Below are positions 1 to 10,790 of a stretch of 47,500 bases of DNA, in pieces (the first letter of the stretch is position 1; each line of letters starts with the position of its first letter). The DNA lies in contig CAUYUJ010015949.1 of assembly GCA_963575745.1 (NCBI GenBank), positions 135,001-182,500 of the forward strand, in the 5' to 3' direction. The notes under the pieces are model-generated. The model saw only the letters and a program-made list of their open reading frames with translations. It was not told the DNA's origin and did no database searches. Source of the DNA: Prorocentrum cordatum (taxonomy: Eukaryota > Sar > Dinophyceae > Prorocentrales > Prorocentraceae). The position numbers and the translations under genes were made by a program.

Positions 1-560
1 TTCTTCAAACGTGTTTGTTTCAGTTATTTGGGGACATGCTTTGAACACGTCTCCAGATTTTCTTCAAGATCCGTGAGATATTGTTGTGTGGGTTCGCATG
101 ATGTGTTTATGATGAAGCGTCTGTTGCACATGTGCCAGAGTAGAGCGTAGGCGTGCGCGTGGTTTTAGTGTGTGTGTGTGTTTGTATTCACACATCCATG
201 CATCCACACCTTTCTACGTCCACGCACATACTTCTCTATCTATCAATGTCTCAATGCCCACAGCCCCCATACATATAAAACTACATGCAGGTATATCTAC
301 ATACATCTATATGTATCTATCTACAGTGCCATGCCTCAAGATGGCCTTGAGCCTTGACTATGTATCACCATGCATCCATATATCCGTAGCCCCACACTCA
401 GACTCCACGCGTCCATGCGGCCCTTCATCCATGCCCACGCGCGCCCATAGCTGCATGCACCTGCATACGTTCAGAGCTTTATACTTCCACTCCTCCGTAC
501 TCTCTTCTTATCCATACCACCATTCCTCCATACATCCATACCTCAACCTCCGTACCTGCT
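1..560. other. Non-genic region, AT-richer, CATCCATA-like simple sequence
   Basis: No gene is recognised. There is a short (TG)n run at about 168-181 and irregular repetition of CATCCATA and CATACATC words. These keep two overlapping frames open and give low-complexity His/Ser/Pro/Tyr-rich translations without domain character. Confidence 0.5.
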
Positions 561-562
561 CT

Positions 563-676
563 GCACAAGCAATCTGCGCAACCCAACTTCATTCATGCGT
601 TTGTCTTGTCGCCTGTTGATGCGCAAGCAACCTGCGCAACCTGACTGGCTGGCATGCGTTTGGCTTGTCGCCTGTT
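563..676 (+). repeat. Two-copy 58-bp direct repeat
   Basis: Two adjacent copies (563-617 and 621-676) share GCAAGCAA, CTGCGCAACC, CATGCGTTTG and CTTGTCGCCTGTT in the same order at a spacing of 58 bp. The copies differ by scattered substitutions. A short local duplication; no coding role is evident. Confidence 0.7.
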
Positions 677-885
677 GGAATTAAGTAATATTCTAACGCT
701 CCGCGCATCGCTGCCCAATTGGCTGGAGTTTGTCGCGTCGACCGGCGGCTTTGGTTGCGAGCAATTTCCTCGCGTCCGCGCGACTGGAAGGAAAGCAACT
801 CCTCTCTCCCCTCCGTGTCCTCCCCTACTTCCGTCTCTCCCCCTCCGTCCCGTCGTGCAGTTCCCAAGCCGTGTCGACGCTCTTT

Positions 886-1135
886 TGAGGAGAAGGAGGA
901 GGACGAGGAGGAGGAGGAGGAGGAGGAGTGGAGGAGGAGGAGGAGGGAAAGGAGGAGGGAAAGGAGGAGGAGGGCGAAGGAGAAGCAGGCAGAGGAGACA
1001 AGGAGGCAAAGGAAACGGAAAAGGAAAAGGAGGAGGAAGGCGAGGACGAGGAGGAGGAGGTATGCGGGGTAAAATTGGGGAGGTTTTCGGGGAGCAAGGG
1101 GGAGAAGGACTAGAAGGAGGAGCAGCAGGAGGAGG
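886..1135 (+). repeat. GGA/GAG polypurine microsatellite
   Basis: About 250 bases of almost pure purine on the + strand, dominated by GGA/GAG triplets with AAGG and GGCA interruptions. It opens Glu/Arg/Gly-rich frames on + and Ser/Pro/Leu-rich frames on -. These are products of the triplet repeat, not genes. Such tracts are candidates for triplex (H-DNA) structure. Confidence 0.9.
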
Positions 1136-1198
1136 ATGAAGACAGCCGGCGCGGCCTACACTTGAAGTCCAGTCAGGCTCCTGTGTCGGGACGTCGCT

Positions 1199-1846
1199 CT
1201 CTCTTGAGCGCTGGCCACATCCCTGATCGGGAGTGGTGCGCTGTCGCGTGAGCGGTGGCAACAGATCTGTCGAAGGAATGATGCTGTCGCCTGCGTGCCG
1301 GCCACGTCCCTCACTGGGATGGTGCTTTCGCCAGAGCGCCAGCCACCTCCTTGATTAGGTGTGGTACGAGCGCCAGCCACACCCCTGATTGGGGATGATG
1401 CTGCCGCTCGAGCGCTGGCCACATGCCTGATTGGGAACGGTGTTCCTGTCCGAGCGCTGGCCATACCCCTGATTAGGACTGCTCGTCTTGCCTCAGCGCT
1501 GGTCATGTGCCTGCCTGGGTGTGGTGCTGCAGTTCGAGCGCGGGCCACATCCCTGTTTGGGAATGGTGCTTTCGCCTGAGCGCTGGCCACAGCCCTCATT
1601 AGGATTGGTGCTGTTGCGCGCGCGCCAGCCACATCCCTGATTGGGAACAGTACTCCCGTCCGATCACTGGCCACATCCCTGATTGGGAACAGTGCTCCCG
1701 TCCGATCACTGGCCACATCCTTGGTTGGGGATGTTGCTGCCGCTCGAGCGTTGGCCACATCCGTGGTTGGGAACGGTGCTCCTAACCGAGCGCCAGCGAC
1801 ATCCCTGGTTGGGAGCGGCGCTCCCGCCCGAGCGCTGGGCGCCACG
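1199..1846. repeat. 42-bp minisatellite, about 15 copies
   Basis: Tandem units contain CTGGCCACATCCCTGATTGG, then GGAACGGTGCT and a GTCCGAGCG-like linker. The spacing is exactly 42 bp in the best-preserved copies (units starting at 1665 and 1707), and other units have decayed. Because 42 is a multiple of three, frames stay open on both strands. The minus strand reads a 14-residue repeat like DVASDRTGALFPIR over about 262 codons. The array ends about 130 bp before the first reverse-transcriptase-like sequence. I treat it as a minisatellite, not a gene. Confidence 0.85.
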
Positions 1847-1977
1847 GGCGAGAGGTGAATCGGCGATGATCCTCTTCCTGGACCGCAAGGCCATTTGTCT
1901 ACCAGCTGCCACATGAACCAGAGGAGCTTACCGATCTGTAACACAATCTTAGCAATCCCGAATCATTTCTTCCCGCA

Positions 1978-3190
1978 GTGCAGACGGCCATGAAAGGAGC
2001 GCCCATTGTCAACCACAACGTAGACGACGAGCACCTCTGCGCCTTGCTGCAAGACGCGCACGCAGACGTGTGGGCCACAACGAAAGGATCTACCAGAATG
2101 GCGCAGCCCCGCTCTGGCGCTCCTCCTGGAGCACCCGCATCAGACCTCACTTCCAACTACTTCTTCGCAAAAGTGACGCGCCACATCGCAGAGGACGTGA
2201 TCGACCACAACCTACAAATCGATACCGACGCGGAGCACTAGGGCGACATCTTCTCCATTGGCAGGCACGGAATGGACGGAGAGAATGAGGGGCGCAGCTT
2301 TTTTACGCATCCTTTGTCGACGACATGATTGCCTACGCCCGCATCCGCCACGACGCCGTGCCAGAAATTCTCAGTACTGCGAAGACGCTTTCTCGCATCA
2401 TAGTCCAATGGGCCATGGCCCACGACTTGCGACTCCAAGCCAACAGAACCAAGGTCATGCCACTTCTGCACGAGCGCCGGGGCAGGACAGCCAAAGGGCA
2501 ACTAGCCAAAAACAACTCCACCTACATCGAGAACGAACGCCACAACGAACCCGTCGAGTTCGTCAACCATCAAATATCACCCTGTACTGCTATCTACTGC
2601 GGGGGGCAAGGACCAGACGTGCAACGGAGTGTCTCCAAAGCTACCGCGAGCAAGGCACCACTACACAAGGAGGTGTACAAGCGAAAGCAGCTGGGCATCG
2701 ACAAAAACAGCACTTGTGAACGACGCGCTCCCTAACTCGGTCCTATTCTACAAGTCCCACACTTGGAGCCCACTCAGCGCACGGGCAGGTCTCCACCTTC
2801 GAGGCCGAGTACCTCAAGGGATACAGGATGGCAGCTGGATGCAAGGCACGCAACCACGTCGGCCACAGGATCCACAGCAGCCAGGTACTTACTGAGGACA
2901 GACGGCCCGATTCCTACACGACCATTCTACAGCGGATCACCGATGCCGACCTTAGCCGCCGTTCGTCACGCGGGCAAATGATGTGCGACGGCCTACAGTG
3001 TATGCGGACTTACCTCGACGACGACCTACCTCGACGCCATCCTCAGTTCGATCCACGAGACGCCCAAAGCGTTTTACCGCGCAGGTCAGGGTGGTTACCC
3101 AACGCAGTGTATGCCACTGCTGGGACCAATAGCATCTACGACACTGGCACAACTGCCGGCGACCTTGGCAAAACACCGACCTCGTGACCA
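1978..3190 (+). pseudogene. Reverse transcriptase relic (non-LTR type), frameshifted
   Basis: Seen: consecutive + strand frames carry recognisable reverse-transcriptase blocks in the right order. Frame 1 (1978-2240) has GAPPGAPASDLTSNYFF, resembling the G-x-x-x-G-x-P-x-x-D-x-x-F-N block. Frame 3 (about 2305-2735) has FYASFVDDMIAYAR, the palm motif with the two catalytic aspartates, followed by AHDLRLQANRTKVM, like the L-x-x-N-x-x-K-T-x-x-M block. The frame then changes to LPNSVLFYKSHTWSPLS (about 2715-2780) and again to TFEAEYLKGYRMAAGCK (about 2795-2845). The fingers region expected upstream is missing; a 42-bp minisatellite lies there instead. At least three frame changes make this copy inactive. 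Inference: a truncated, decayed non-LTR retrotransposon. No target-site duplication or poly(A) tail was identified. Confidence 0.75.
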
Positions 3191-4910
3191 AGATCATGAC
3201 CGACAACAGCCCCAACGACGCGAAGCTCGTGCGCTACGAGCGCGGCGCCATTTTCACCACGATGAGTGCCATTTTATGCGCGCATGGGAGAATGCCACCT
3301 GACCGATGACCGCCCGACCAGATGGGCGCACGGAACCAGATCTCTAACATGTACTACTGAGTACCACGCACATGGTCGGATTGTCAGGCGCTTACGATCG
3401 TGCATCGCATGCGCATCACCATGGCAACGCGACGCCGACAGGCACGACGAGGCCACTACAGCGGCAAACCGACCGGCAATGCGCGACGAGCAGAGGACCA
3501 ACATCAAGGCGGGATTACCTCCGCTTCATGCCCACATTGCCAGCTTCACGAAGGACATCCCGCCCGTGTACGTCGAGGGCCACGACGCTACCAGAGAGCT
3601 AGCGATACTTGCGACCGTCCCAGAGGAGGCCAGTCCCGACCCTATGCCCATTCCAAGACCCACAGGAACTCAGAGCCAGATGATCCTACATTATATGCCC
3701 ATTGCAAGCCCCACATGAAGTCCGAGCCAGATGACCCCACATTTCTACAGCGGGCGCCGACGCAGAGGCGACGCACAGCAATGGATGGAGTTTTTTTTTC
3801 GAAAATTAGCGACGACAGCATCCTCGCATTATCTGTTGACGATGCCCACAACGAAGTCAAGGGATACCTCGCTAGTTGGACCACCATGCAGTTTGGGAAA
3901 GACCAACTCTTACGTGGACGCGTTGCCGCGATCGTAGCGGACCATCTGACGAGACATGGATCGCCGCGCGGCATCGCATAGTTACCAGCTTCCGACGCCA
4001 GCCACGACCATCGAGAAGCCGGCAACAACCATGGGGGTTGCAACATGTACCATTGTTGGAGGATGTCCAGCTTTACATCGGCAACCAACTGGCGTGCCTC
4101 ACCATCCTCTCGGTTGCATCTGAGCCAACACGAAGGTCCCCGTGACCATGTAGCTTTCCACAACAGTCAATGACGCGCGCTGCGCAGCAAGCAGCTGGCT
4201 GTTACTAGAGTTAACGCACCTAGACGGGATTCAGGGGGTCGGCTTCGTCACGTTCGACCAGCGTATGACCAGACAGACAGCTGTGAAACCTACGGCCCTC
4301 CTCATTGTAGATGTCCCGGAGGTGCGACGGGCTGCGCAGCGACCCCACTGCCGCGGCAGATGCGACCGCGGCGTTGGTTATCCCCCCCCCTTTCATTGGC
4401 CAGAGCTTCGCCGCCAAGACTTACCCCGCTGAGATGTGCAGACGCTGCTAGCCCGTGCCACCGCCGACGCCATCCAGCACAGATGGACGCAATCACGAAA
4501 CAGCGGGTGCTGGGACGCGGGAGGATGACGTCGCGGAGTGTTTCGTCCCACTGGACCCGCGCTACGATTTCCAGAGCGGGAATAAATGCACGCCCCACTC
4601 CCACATTCGGCAACGAGGGGCAGCAGGATGACCCCAGCGGGCGGTGGCCACCCCGTTCCGCGGGCCACGGCTACCCACTGCTTAGGATGCCATCTGTCCC
4701 CCAAATGCTACCTCAGCAGTGGCTCTGGCGCGCCTCACCGCTGCGCCCGATCGCTCGCCCTGTGAAGAGGATGCCCGCTTGGGCCACATCGCCAGCAAAT
4801 GCCATCTTACATCGCATTTGCCGTGGCCCAGCTTCGGCTCAAGAGCTAGCCGAAGCTGACTTGTCTGCCCCTGGCGCACAGCATCGCCACATGCGTCGCG
4901 CAGCATCTCC
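3190..4910 (+). pseudogene. Decayed protein-like sequence downstream of the RT relic
   Basis: Short stretches look protein-like but change frame repeatedly. About 3181-3300 reads LVTKIMTDNSPNDAKLVRYE and onward to a stop. About 3420-3700 reads IKAGLPPLHAHIASFTKDIP and VYVEGHDATRELAILATVPE. About 3790-3980 reads DDAHNEVKGYLASWTTMQFG. A CIACASPW segment could be a remnant zinc-binding site. None is named. By position they could be the C-terminal part of the retroelement to the left. The long frame starting at 4360 is not protein-like over most of its first 180 codons. Confidence 0.35.
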
Positions 4911-4914
4911 AGCG

Positions 4915-5290
4915 GGCCTTTTGCCTCTAGAAGATCAAGACGAAGACGTTTGGATGCCTGCAGAAGTCTTCGGCCAACGACCGAAGTTCATCGACTTCAG
5001 CGACGTCGAGCTCATCTGCGCCACTGGAGTAGAGGACCTCGACCACGCCAACCAACGGCGCGTCGCGGCCATCCGCGCCGCCCCGCGCAAGACGCTGAGC
5101 GAGGCGCCAGCCGAATACCAAATAGAGGGATTGCCTACCTTCATGTCCAACAACAAGGGCTACGACAATAAGAAGGCGCTCGTCTACGCGCCAGTGGACC
5201 CGCGAGCTGAACCAAGGGGCGCCACTGCGCGTTCAGGCATAGTCAGGGCCTCGCAAGGAAGCCACGCCTCCGACGCCCCCAGACGTCAGT
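4915..5290 (+). pseudogene. Unrecognised protein-like fragment
   Basis: This frame reads EDQDEDVWMPAEVFGQRPKF, then FIDFSDVELICATGVEDLDH and YQIEGLPTFMSNNKGYDNKK, a balanced composition unlike the repeat-driven frames nearby. The frame stays open on both sides, but the composition becomes Arg/Ala/Pro-rich. No family is recognised. It lies in the same orientation as the reverse-transcriptase relic 2 kb upstream and may belong to the same decayed element. Confidence 0.3.
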
Positions 5291-5335
5291 ATACGCACGC
5301 AGTATACGCACGTCAGTATACGCACGTCAGAAGGG
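5285..5335 (+). repeat. Triplicated CAGTATACGCACG word
   Basis: Three near-identical copies of CAGTATACGCACG occur within about 50 bp. Minor local duplication, inside or at the edge of the protein-like fragment on its left. Confidence 0.75.
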
Positions 5336-5342
5336 CGTTTTT

Positions 5343-5666
5343 GTGCGAACTACCTACCGACGCCGCATCGCGAGTGTCTACCTCGCCGCAACGGGGGGCA
5401 GCTGGAAGGACGCGGTCACGGACGGCTGGGGCATCGTGTACGACTGCTTTCTGGCCCACTCCAACAACGAACGGTGGGCCGGCATCGACCGCTGGATGCG
5501 CGGAATTGGTAACTGCTTGCGCTGCCGCGCGGCCGCCAAGTGCCGCGCGTCAGAAGACGCCGCGAACGACCGCGACCCCAAGAATATGCCCATCCACAGC
5601 TTGGAATGGCAGGATATCCCAGCACTCACAAGGACGGGCCCGTCGCAGCTCCAAGCGCCACCCTGA
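5343..5666 (+). pseudogene. Unrecognised protein-like fragment, WKDAVTDGWGIVYD
   Basis: A 107-codon frame (offset from the fragment before it) reads GGSWKDAVTDGWGIVYDCFL, then ERWAGIDRWMRGIGNCLRCR and DPKNMPIHSLEWQDIP. The composition is plausible for a real protein, with a C-x2-C pair. No family is assigned. It is most simply the next piece of the frameshifted element that begins near 1.98 kb. Confidence 0.35.
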
Positions 5667-6329
5667 AAGAACAATGGCGTGGAACCATTCGCCAATTCAC
5701 AGACCCTACGCGTCTCGAAAAATGAAGGGCATGGAGATAGAGCGTTCAACCGTCCACAGCAACATCGAGCGTTGCCGCAGACATCGTCGCGATTGCCGAC
5801 ACCCGCGGCACTTTGCGCCCGACCTCCGAGATAGGGGCACTCGCGGCGCGCGCAAGAGACATCATTGAAACCCGCGGGGGAGGAGCACTACGCCCATTCA
5901 CTGACAACTGCATCCTGCCCATCGATCGCCGGCCCATTGCACCGCAAATGATAGGCGGACTACACTGTGCGGAGACCGACCTGAGAGGTCAACGAGTACC
6001 AGTCTACCTATGTCACCAACCGGGCGCCGGTCTGCTATCTACGCGGGCGGGGACATACCGGGCGCCACCATTACCGACAAGGGAGGTCGATCGCGTGACG
6101 ATCCTCAAGCTGAGTGCGCCTATCAGAGATTTCCCCAGGTGGCCAGCGATCATCAATGCCCAGCACAAGTCCCACTGGAAATTCCTACCACTTCGGAGAC
6201 CTGCGCGCTCAGAGTCGACGGCGCCGCCAACATCCACGCCGAGGCCGCCGCGCGGGAAATCGTCGTTCACCGCGTGGACTTCGCCCCCGCCAGGGGGCGC
6301 CCCCACCGAGGCGAGGCGGCCACCTGACT

Positions 6330-6731
6330 GCGAGGCGCTTGAATGCCAGCGGCCCGCAGATCCTATTTGGCGGCATCTTGAAGGTAGAGATCGCCGACGC
6401 CGACAAACTATGCGACGCCGACGCCCAGACCGCGAAACAGTATCTCATCGACGACGAGGAGGGCCATGGCAAACGCCACCTCCTCTATGACTGCTGCAAA
6501 CTACGCAGCGCAGTCTCCGAGCCTATCCGCTGGGCCCGCAGCAACTTCCCTGATTGGAATGCGGCAGTTTCAGAAGTTCGACCACGACAAGCACCGCGCC
6601 CGGCGCGCGCGGCTCCTGCGCGCGCCGACCTACAGATAACCCAGCGGCGCGCAACACCACAGTGCCACCAGACTGTCCCGCCCTTGTACCAAACGCCCAC
6701 CAGCTCCTCTGCCAGCAGTCCAACACTCTGA
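6330..6731 (+). pseudogene. Protein-like fragment with Cys/His cluster, possible retroelement C-terminus
   Basis: The frame reads QILFGGILKVEIADADKLCD, AKQYLIDDEEGHGKRHLLYD and CCKLRSAVSEPIRWARSNFP, and ends at a stop near 6731 after a Pro/Thr/Ser-rich tail. Non-LTR retrotransposon proteins often end with a Cys/His cluster whose second half looks like H-x4-C; the H-L-L-Y-D-C arrangement here is reminiscent of it, but the first Cys pair is not intact. The assignment rests on position and this weak resemblance. Confidence 0.3.
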
Positions 6732-6944
6732 CCCCCAACCAGCCGCCCCCACCGCATGGCCCACCCCCGCGCGCGAAGCCCCCCGTCCAAGGTGCCGCAG
6801 CGACGCCCGTGGCCGCCTGTAGGTTCCCGAGCCCTAGCGCCCCGCCGACGCGCAAGCAGGGCGACGCCCTCCCGCCCGACCCCCCCACTTTTGGAGACTA
6901 CCGCCTGGCTGGGCCGCGCGCGCCGACCCGCGGTGATGTCTCGC

Positions 6945-6948
<4 letters not shown>

Positions 6949-6992
<44 letters not shown>

Positions 6993-7010
6993 CTACTCCT
7001 ACTCCTACTC

Positions 7011-7050
<40 letters not shown>

Positions 7051-7053
7051 CAC
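6949..7053 (+). repeat. (ACT)n trinucleotide microsatellite with CTC variants
   Basis: About 34 triplets of the CTA/TAC/ACT class, with a central patch of CTC-TAC interruptions. It is the same repeat class, in opposite orientation, as the (TAG)29 tract at 45502. Poly-Thr, poly-Leu and poly-Ser/Arg frames across it are artefacts. Confidence 0.95.
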
Positions 7054-7129
7054 TACAAGGGCACCCGCATGACTCAGTGGAAGTTCCCAGGTGACTCCAT
7101 GTACGCCCCATGCTGCACTCGACGACTTA

Positions 7130-7535
7130 CTGACCAGAACGTCGAGGCATTCAGCATCAGCCGGGGCGGCAATTTCTACCACAGCCTCAGGCCTACATAC
7201 CCCCAATCAACCCCCAAATTCCAGAGTTCCCAGCTATGCGGGAGCAGGCTGACAAGCCCATGGCCCTCACCATCCACAACTTGCTCGTACGCATGCGCGC
7301 CGACAACCAGCGGGGCCCAAGCTTCCACGACTGGGTTGACCGAGCCCACGTTTATTCAGCGAGCACGCGCCAGGTCACTTTTTCTCCCACGTCCAGTTCA
7401 TCCAAGCCAACAAGCCTTTTCATCGTTCCCGGCGACAATTTGCTCGACTCCGCACCGATTCGCGAGGCAGGCATTCCCACCCCGCGCGCCTGCCACATTC
7501 CCCACCGAACCAAGCAAATACGCAGCCCCTAAGCC
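7130..7535 (+). pseudogene. Unrecognised protein-like fragment, FHDWVDRAHVYSA
   Basis: The frame containing MREQADKPMALTIHNLLVRM and RADNQRGPSFHDWVDRAHVY looks more protein-like than the longer overlapping frame. It has no recognisable domain and degenerates into Ser/Pro/Thr-rich sequence after about 60 residues. It could be a further remnant of the retroelement-rich left part of the window. Confidence 0.25.
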
Positions 7536-7539
7536 CATC

Positions 7540-8470
7540 CTCGCACCATGCGACGACCGCGCTACCTTCGAGCGCGAGGTCCGTATCGGGATCTGCCCAC
7601 AGCGCTTCTCGACACCGCAGGGCGAAACGGCTCAGGCGGAGCAGCCAGCATCGATTCCTGCGACCGACAACGCACCCGCATACGCGCGCACGGTTACATT
7701 CACCGTCAGCGGCAGGTCCGACCTCGCTACTATGCGCACCGGGCTGGAACATCCCCAGCAGGCGACCAGCGCAGGCCCGCCGCTCCATCCACCTCGACTG
7801 ACCCACGATCAGTACCACGACGCCCAACCTGAAATCGTGGGCGAACGGGCCCAAGTCCCCCGAATGCGTTTTCTTTCGTGGCTTGGCGTTGGTTTCGCCC
7901 GTGGATGTAGCGATATTCAGAGGAGATGTTCGCGGGGTGTGACTTGCGTCCTGTCTGGATAAGCATGTGCGTTGTTCGTGGTGACGTGTTGCAGTGTTTT
8001 GCTAGCCGTCGTTCTCAAGGGTCGGTCGTGGTCGATCGTTTCTTGCGATTGACGTGGAGCGTTGATGCGTTGCCGGGCGATGGCTGGGCGGGGTCTAGAT
8101 GGGTGGCTCGCGGTGGTTTACGGGGCCGCGACAGTGTTATAGTCATTACTTGGCCGGTTATTTGCGGGGCTTTGCTTCGCGTCTAGTTAGGCCGTTCCGT
8201 GTCCTGCGCGCCTGCGCGTGTGGCAAGCCTGCCATTCCAGCAGCAAGTGGCGAACCGGGCGCATTTGGCGAACCTGGCGCGGCCAGAGCAGCCAGCACCT
8301 GGAGTAAATCGCGCAGTTGGTGTATCTGGTGCTTTCGGCGCGCTCGGCATTTCTCGCGCCCCGCGCGCCAGAGCGTTTCTGCGCGGCCCCCAATCGCGAG
8401 GCAACTTAAACGCGCGTCGCGGGCGACGAGAAGGGGATTGAGGAAGGGGAGTGGATACGGACGAAAGTAA
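7540..8470. other. Non-genic stretch
   Basis: No coding region or structured repeat is supported. Open frames on both strands are short, Arg/Ala/Pro-rich and mutually overlapping, as expected from GC-rich DNA with few stop codons. Confidence 0.4.
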
Positions 8471-8484
8471 TGGCGATGATGCAT

Positions 8485-8810
8485 GGGGGGGGTCATGGGG
8501 GCGAGGGGGAGTATTCAGAGAAGGCGACGGAGGGCGAGTCGGGGGGGGAGATGATGGATCTGCGGGGGGCCCAGGAAAGGAGCTGTTCGGGGCGGGGGGG
8601 CGGGGGGGGGATTGTGAGGAGAGGGGCGGGGGGGGGCGCCGCCGTCGTCGCCGCCGCTTGCTCGATTCCGTTTACAGAGATTGTGCTCACATCTGACCAT
8701 GAGAAGGGGAGGGACATAGATGGGGAGGAAGAGCTCGCAGGAACGGGCACAGGGACGGGGGGGGAAGGGGCGGGAAGGGGGAGAGGTCGGAAGGGAGGGG
8801 CGGGCCGTAG
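8485..8810 (+). repeat. G-run-rich segment
   Basis: The + strand has many runs of four to eight G separated by short spacers, for example around 8485-8495, 8540-8550, 8590-8640 and 8755-8800. This is compatible with G-quadruplex formation. No gene is recognised. Confidence 0.6.
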
Positions 8811-8814
8811 CCTG

Positions 8815-9600
8815 TTTCCACCTCGCACCTGCTGTTGCCACTGCGGCCGCCCTCTTAATCACTGCTTGTGTCGTCACCACATATCGGTCCTCTCCTTGCT
8901 GCTCCTCCCCCCTTTCCTGCTGCTGCTGCTCGACTTATGGAAAACCCTGCTGCGGCTTCGCTGCCTGCGCGCGCCGCGCGGGAGCGACGCGCGCGCGTGC
9001 GCCCCGCGTGACGGGTCTGCCGACATGGGTTGTGTCTCAGGGGCTTCAGGGTTCCATGTTAGAGGGCCCCCCAGGGCCCCAGGGTGCCTTTTTGGGGCTC
9101 GGGAAGACTCGCGTCAGGGCCCACGGCGGCCCACGAATTTGTTCGGCCGAGCGCGGCGCACGATTCGGTAAAAGGCCGTGGGGTGGAGATATCGGGAGAG
9201 GGTCAGGCGGCAGGGGGGGGGGGGCAATGAGGGGACAAAAAACAATGCTTCAGCAAGGGCCGTCGTGGGCCCCGCGGGCGCTGTTCGGGCCAACCGCGCT
9301 TTCTCGCGGGCCTCCCAAAAGTTTTCTTTTGGGCATGGGCGGGGCCTTTCCTCCAAGCCCCGGCAAAACCGAGCGGGCGAGAAGGCGAAAAGGCAAGCAT
9401 CGTCGACCCTGTGCGAGTGTATGAAGTATCTGTGGGGTTAGCGTGGGGCGCCTTGGGAGACTCCGTGGCCGGCCGGGGCCGCCCTCGGGCTGTCTTGGGT
9501 GCCCTTGGACGCGCGTTGGGCCATGTTGTCCCAGCCTGGGCTGCCCGGTGCCACATTGGAGGCCTCCCCCGGGCTATCAGGGGCCTCCTTGGGGACGCGC
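8815..9600. other. Non-genic stretch with GGGCCCC-rich patches
   Basis: There are short repeated words such as GGGCCCCCCAGGGCCCCAGG and a 10-G run near 9213-9222. No protein domain is recognised in any frame. Confidence 0.4.
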
Positions 9601-9609
9601 TCGCCCCCC

Positions 9610-10300
9610 TTCCGACGCCGTGCCATTTCGCAGGCGTTCCGCGAGCGGCAGCGCCTCCAACGCAGCCAACATCGTTGCCTGTGCCACTATCGCTGCCGCC
9701 GCCGTCGCCGCAACGTTCATCACCACTGGAGGGTTCGTTGCCGCGGCGACCGCCATTCAGCGGCACGGTTAACACCCGCCCCGTAGGCCGTTCCTCAACG
9801 GTCCTTCCTCGCGCCGATGGCCACGCCGGCACCCCTGCCATTGGCAGCGACCGCCGCCGCCACAAGCACGACCGCCAGTATTGCCGCGCACGCAGCCAGC
9901 GACGCCAAAATGGCCGACGCCCCGCACAGCCGCCGCCAGCGCCGCCAACATTGCCGCCAAAACCGCTGCCCTTCCAAGTCCAACAGAGACACTTCGACCG
10001 TCGGCATCATCACCGCAGCCAACGCCGCCATCACCGCCAACGCCGCTTGGCGCGACGTTGCCGACACCTCCGACATGATGGCCTACCTGGCAGCGACTGC
10101 GACTGCCCGCAGGGCCGCCAGAACCAGCCAGCCACCTCCCTTCCTCTCCCACCTCAGCAAACGCCGACGCCACAGGTGCCCCGACTGCCGCTGCTGGCCC
10201 TGCTGGCGCCACCTACCGCGCGCGCGACAGCGGCCAGCACCGCCGCCGCTGCGCCGATGCCGTCGCTGCCGCCGCCACCGCCACCGCCACGGCGTGCCCG
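9610..10300. repeat. GCC/CGC-rich low-complexity region
   Basis: Degenerate GCC/CGC/ACC triplets produce Ala-rich frames on + (for example ANIVACATIAAAAVAATF) and Gly/Val/Ala-rich frames on -. Several overlapping frames stay open for more than 100 codons. The composition is set by triplet bias, so no gene is called. Confidence 0.55.
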
Positions 10301-10790
10301 AATGCGGCACTCGCGCGACCGACTCCCCGACGCGCTTGCCGTCGGCCCACGTTTCGCCCGGCCGCGCCCGAATGGCGCCCGAATTGACGGGTCGAACGTG
10401 CACGGGGCCGCCGCCGATCGGCGCCCGAATCGGTGCCCGAATCGGTGCCCGAAACTATGCCCGAATCGATGCGGTCGTCTTGGCGTGCCCGAATCATGTT
10501 TTTGGGGGATGTCTCAGGCGGTTTACTTTTTTGTTCCATTCGGGCACATCATCGTTTCCATTTGGTCACATGGTGGCTTCCGTTCGGGCACATAATTCTC
10601 CGTTCGGGCACATCATCGTTTCCTACCCAGTCCATTCGGGCACATCATTGCTTCCACTCGGGCACATAATCGCTTTCATTACAATGCCATTCGGGCACGT
10701 TATCGCTTCCATTCGGGCACATAATCGTTTTCATTCGGGCACCCATTCGGGCACGTCATTCGGTCTCCGACTCGGGCACGAAATTCGCCG
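10296..10790. repeat. Convergent arrays of GTGCCCGAA and TTCGGGCAC
   Basis: The left half (10296-10500) has eight copies of (G/C)(T/G)CCCGAA-type words. The right half (10540-10785) has ten copies of (T/C)TCGGGCAC, the reverse complement, usually within CATTCGGGCACATAATCG at 20-45 bp intervals. The orientation switches once, near 10500-10540. Two further copies occur near 13264-13280. The layout could allow a large imperfect hairpin. Confidence 0.8.

Noticed and set aside
1156-1944. 262-residue minus-strand protein with 14-residue repeats
   Set aside because: Explained by a 42-bp minisatellite whose period is a multiple of three; no non-repeat domain is attached.
4360-5868. 502-residue gene
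   Set aside because: Most of the frame is Arg/Pro/Ala/Ser-rich readout of GC-rich DNA. Only the part from about 4915 looks protein-like, and neighbouring protein-like pieces lie in other frames.
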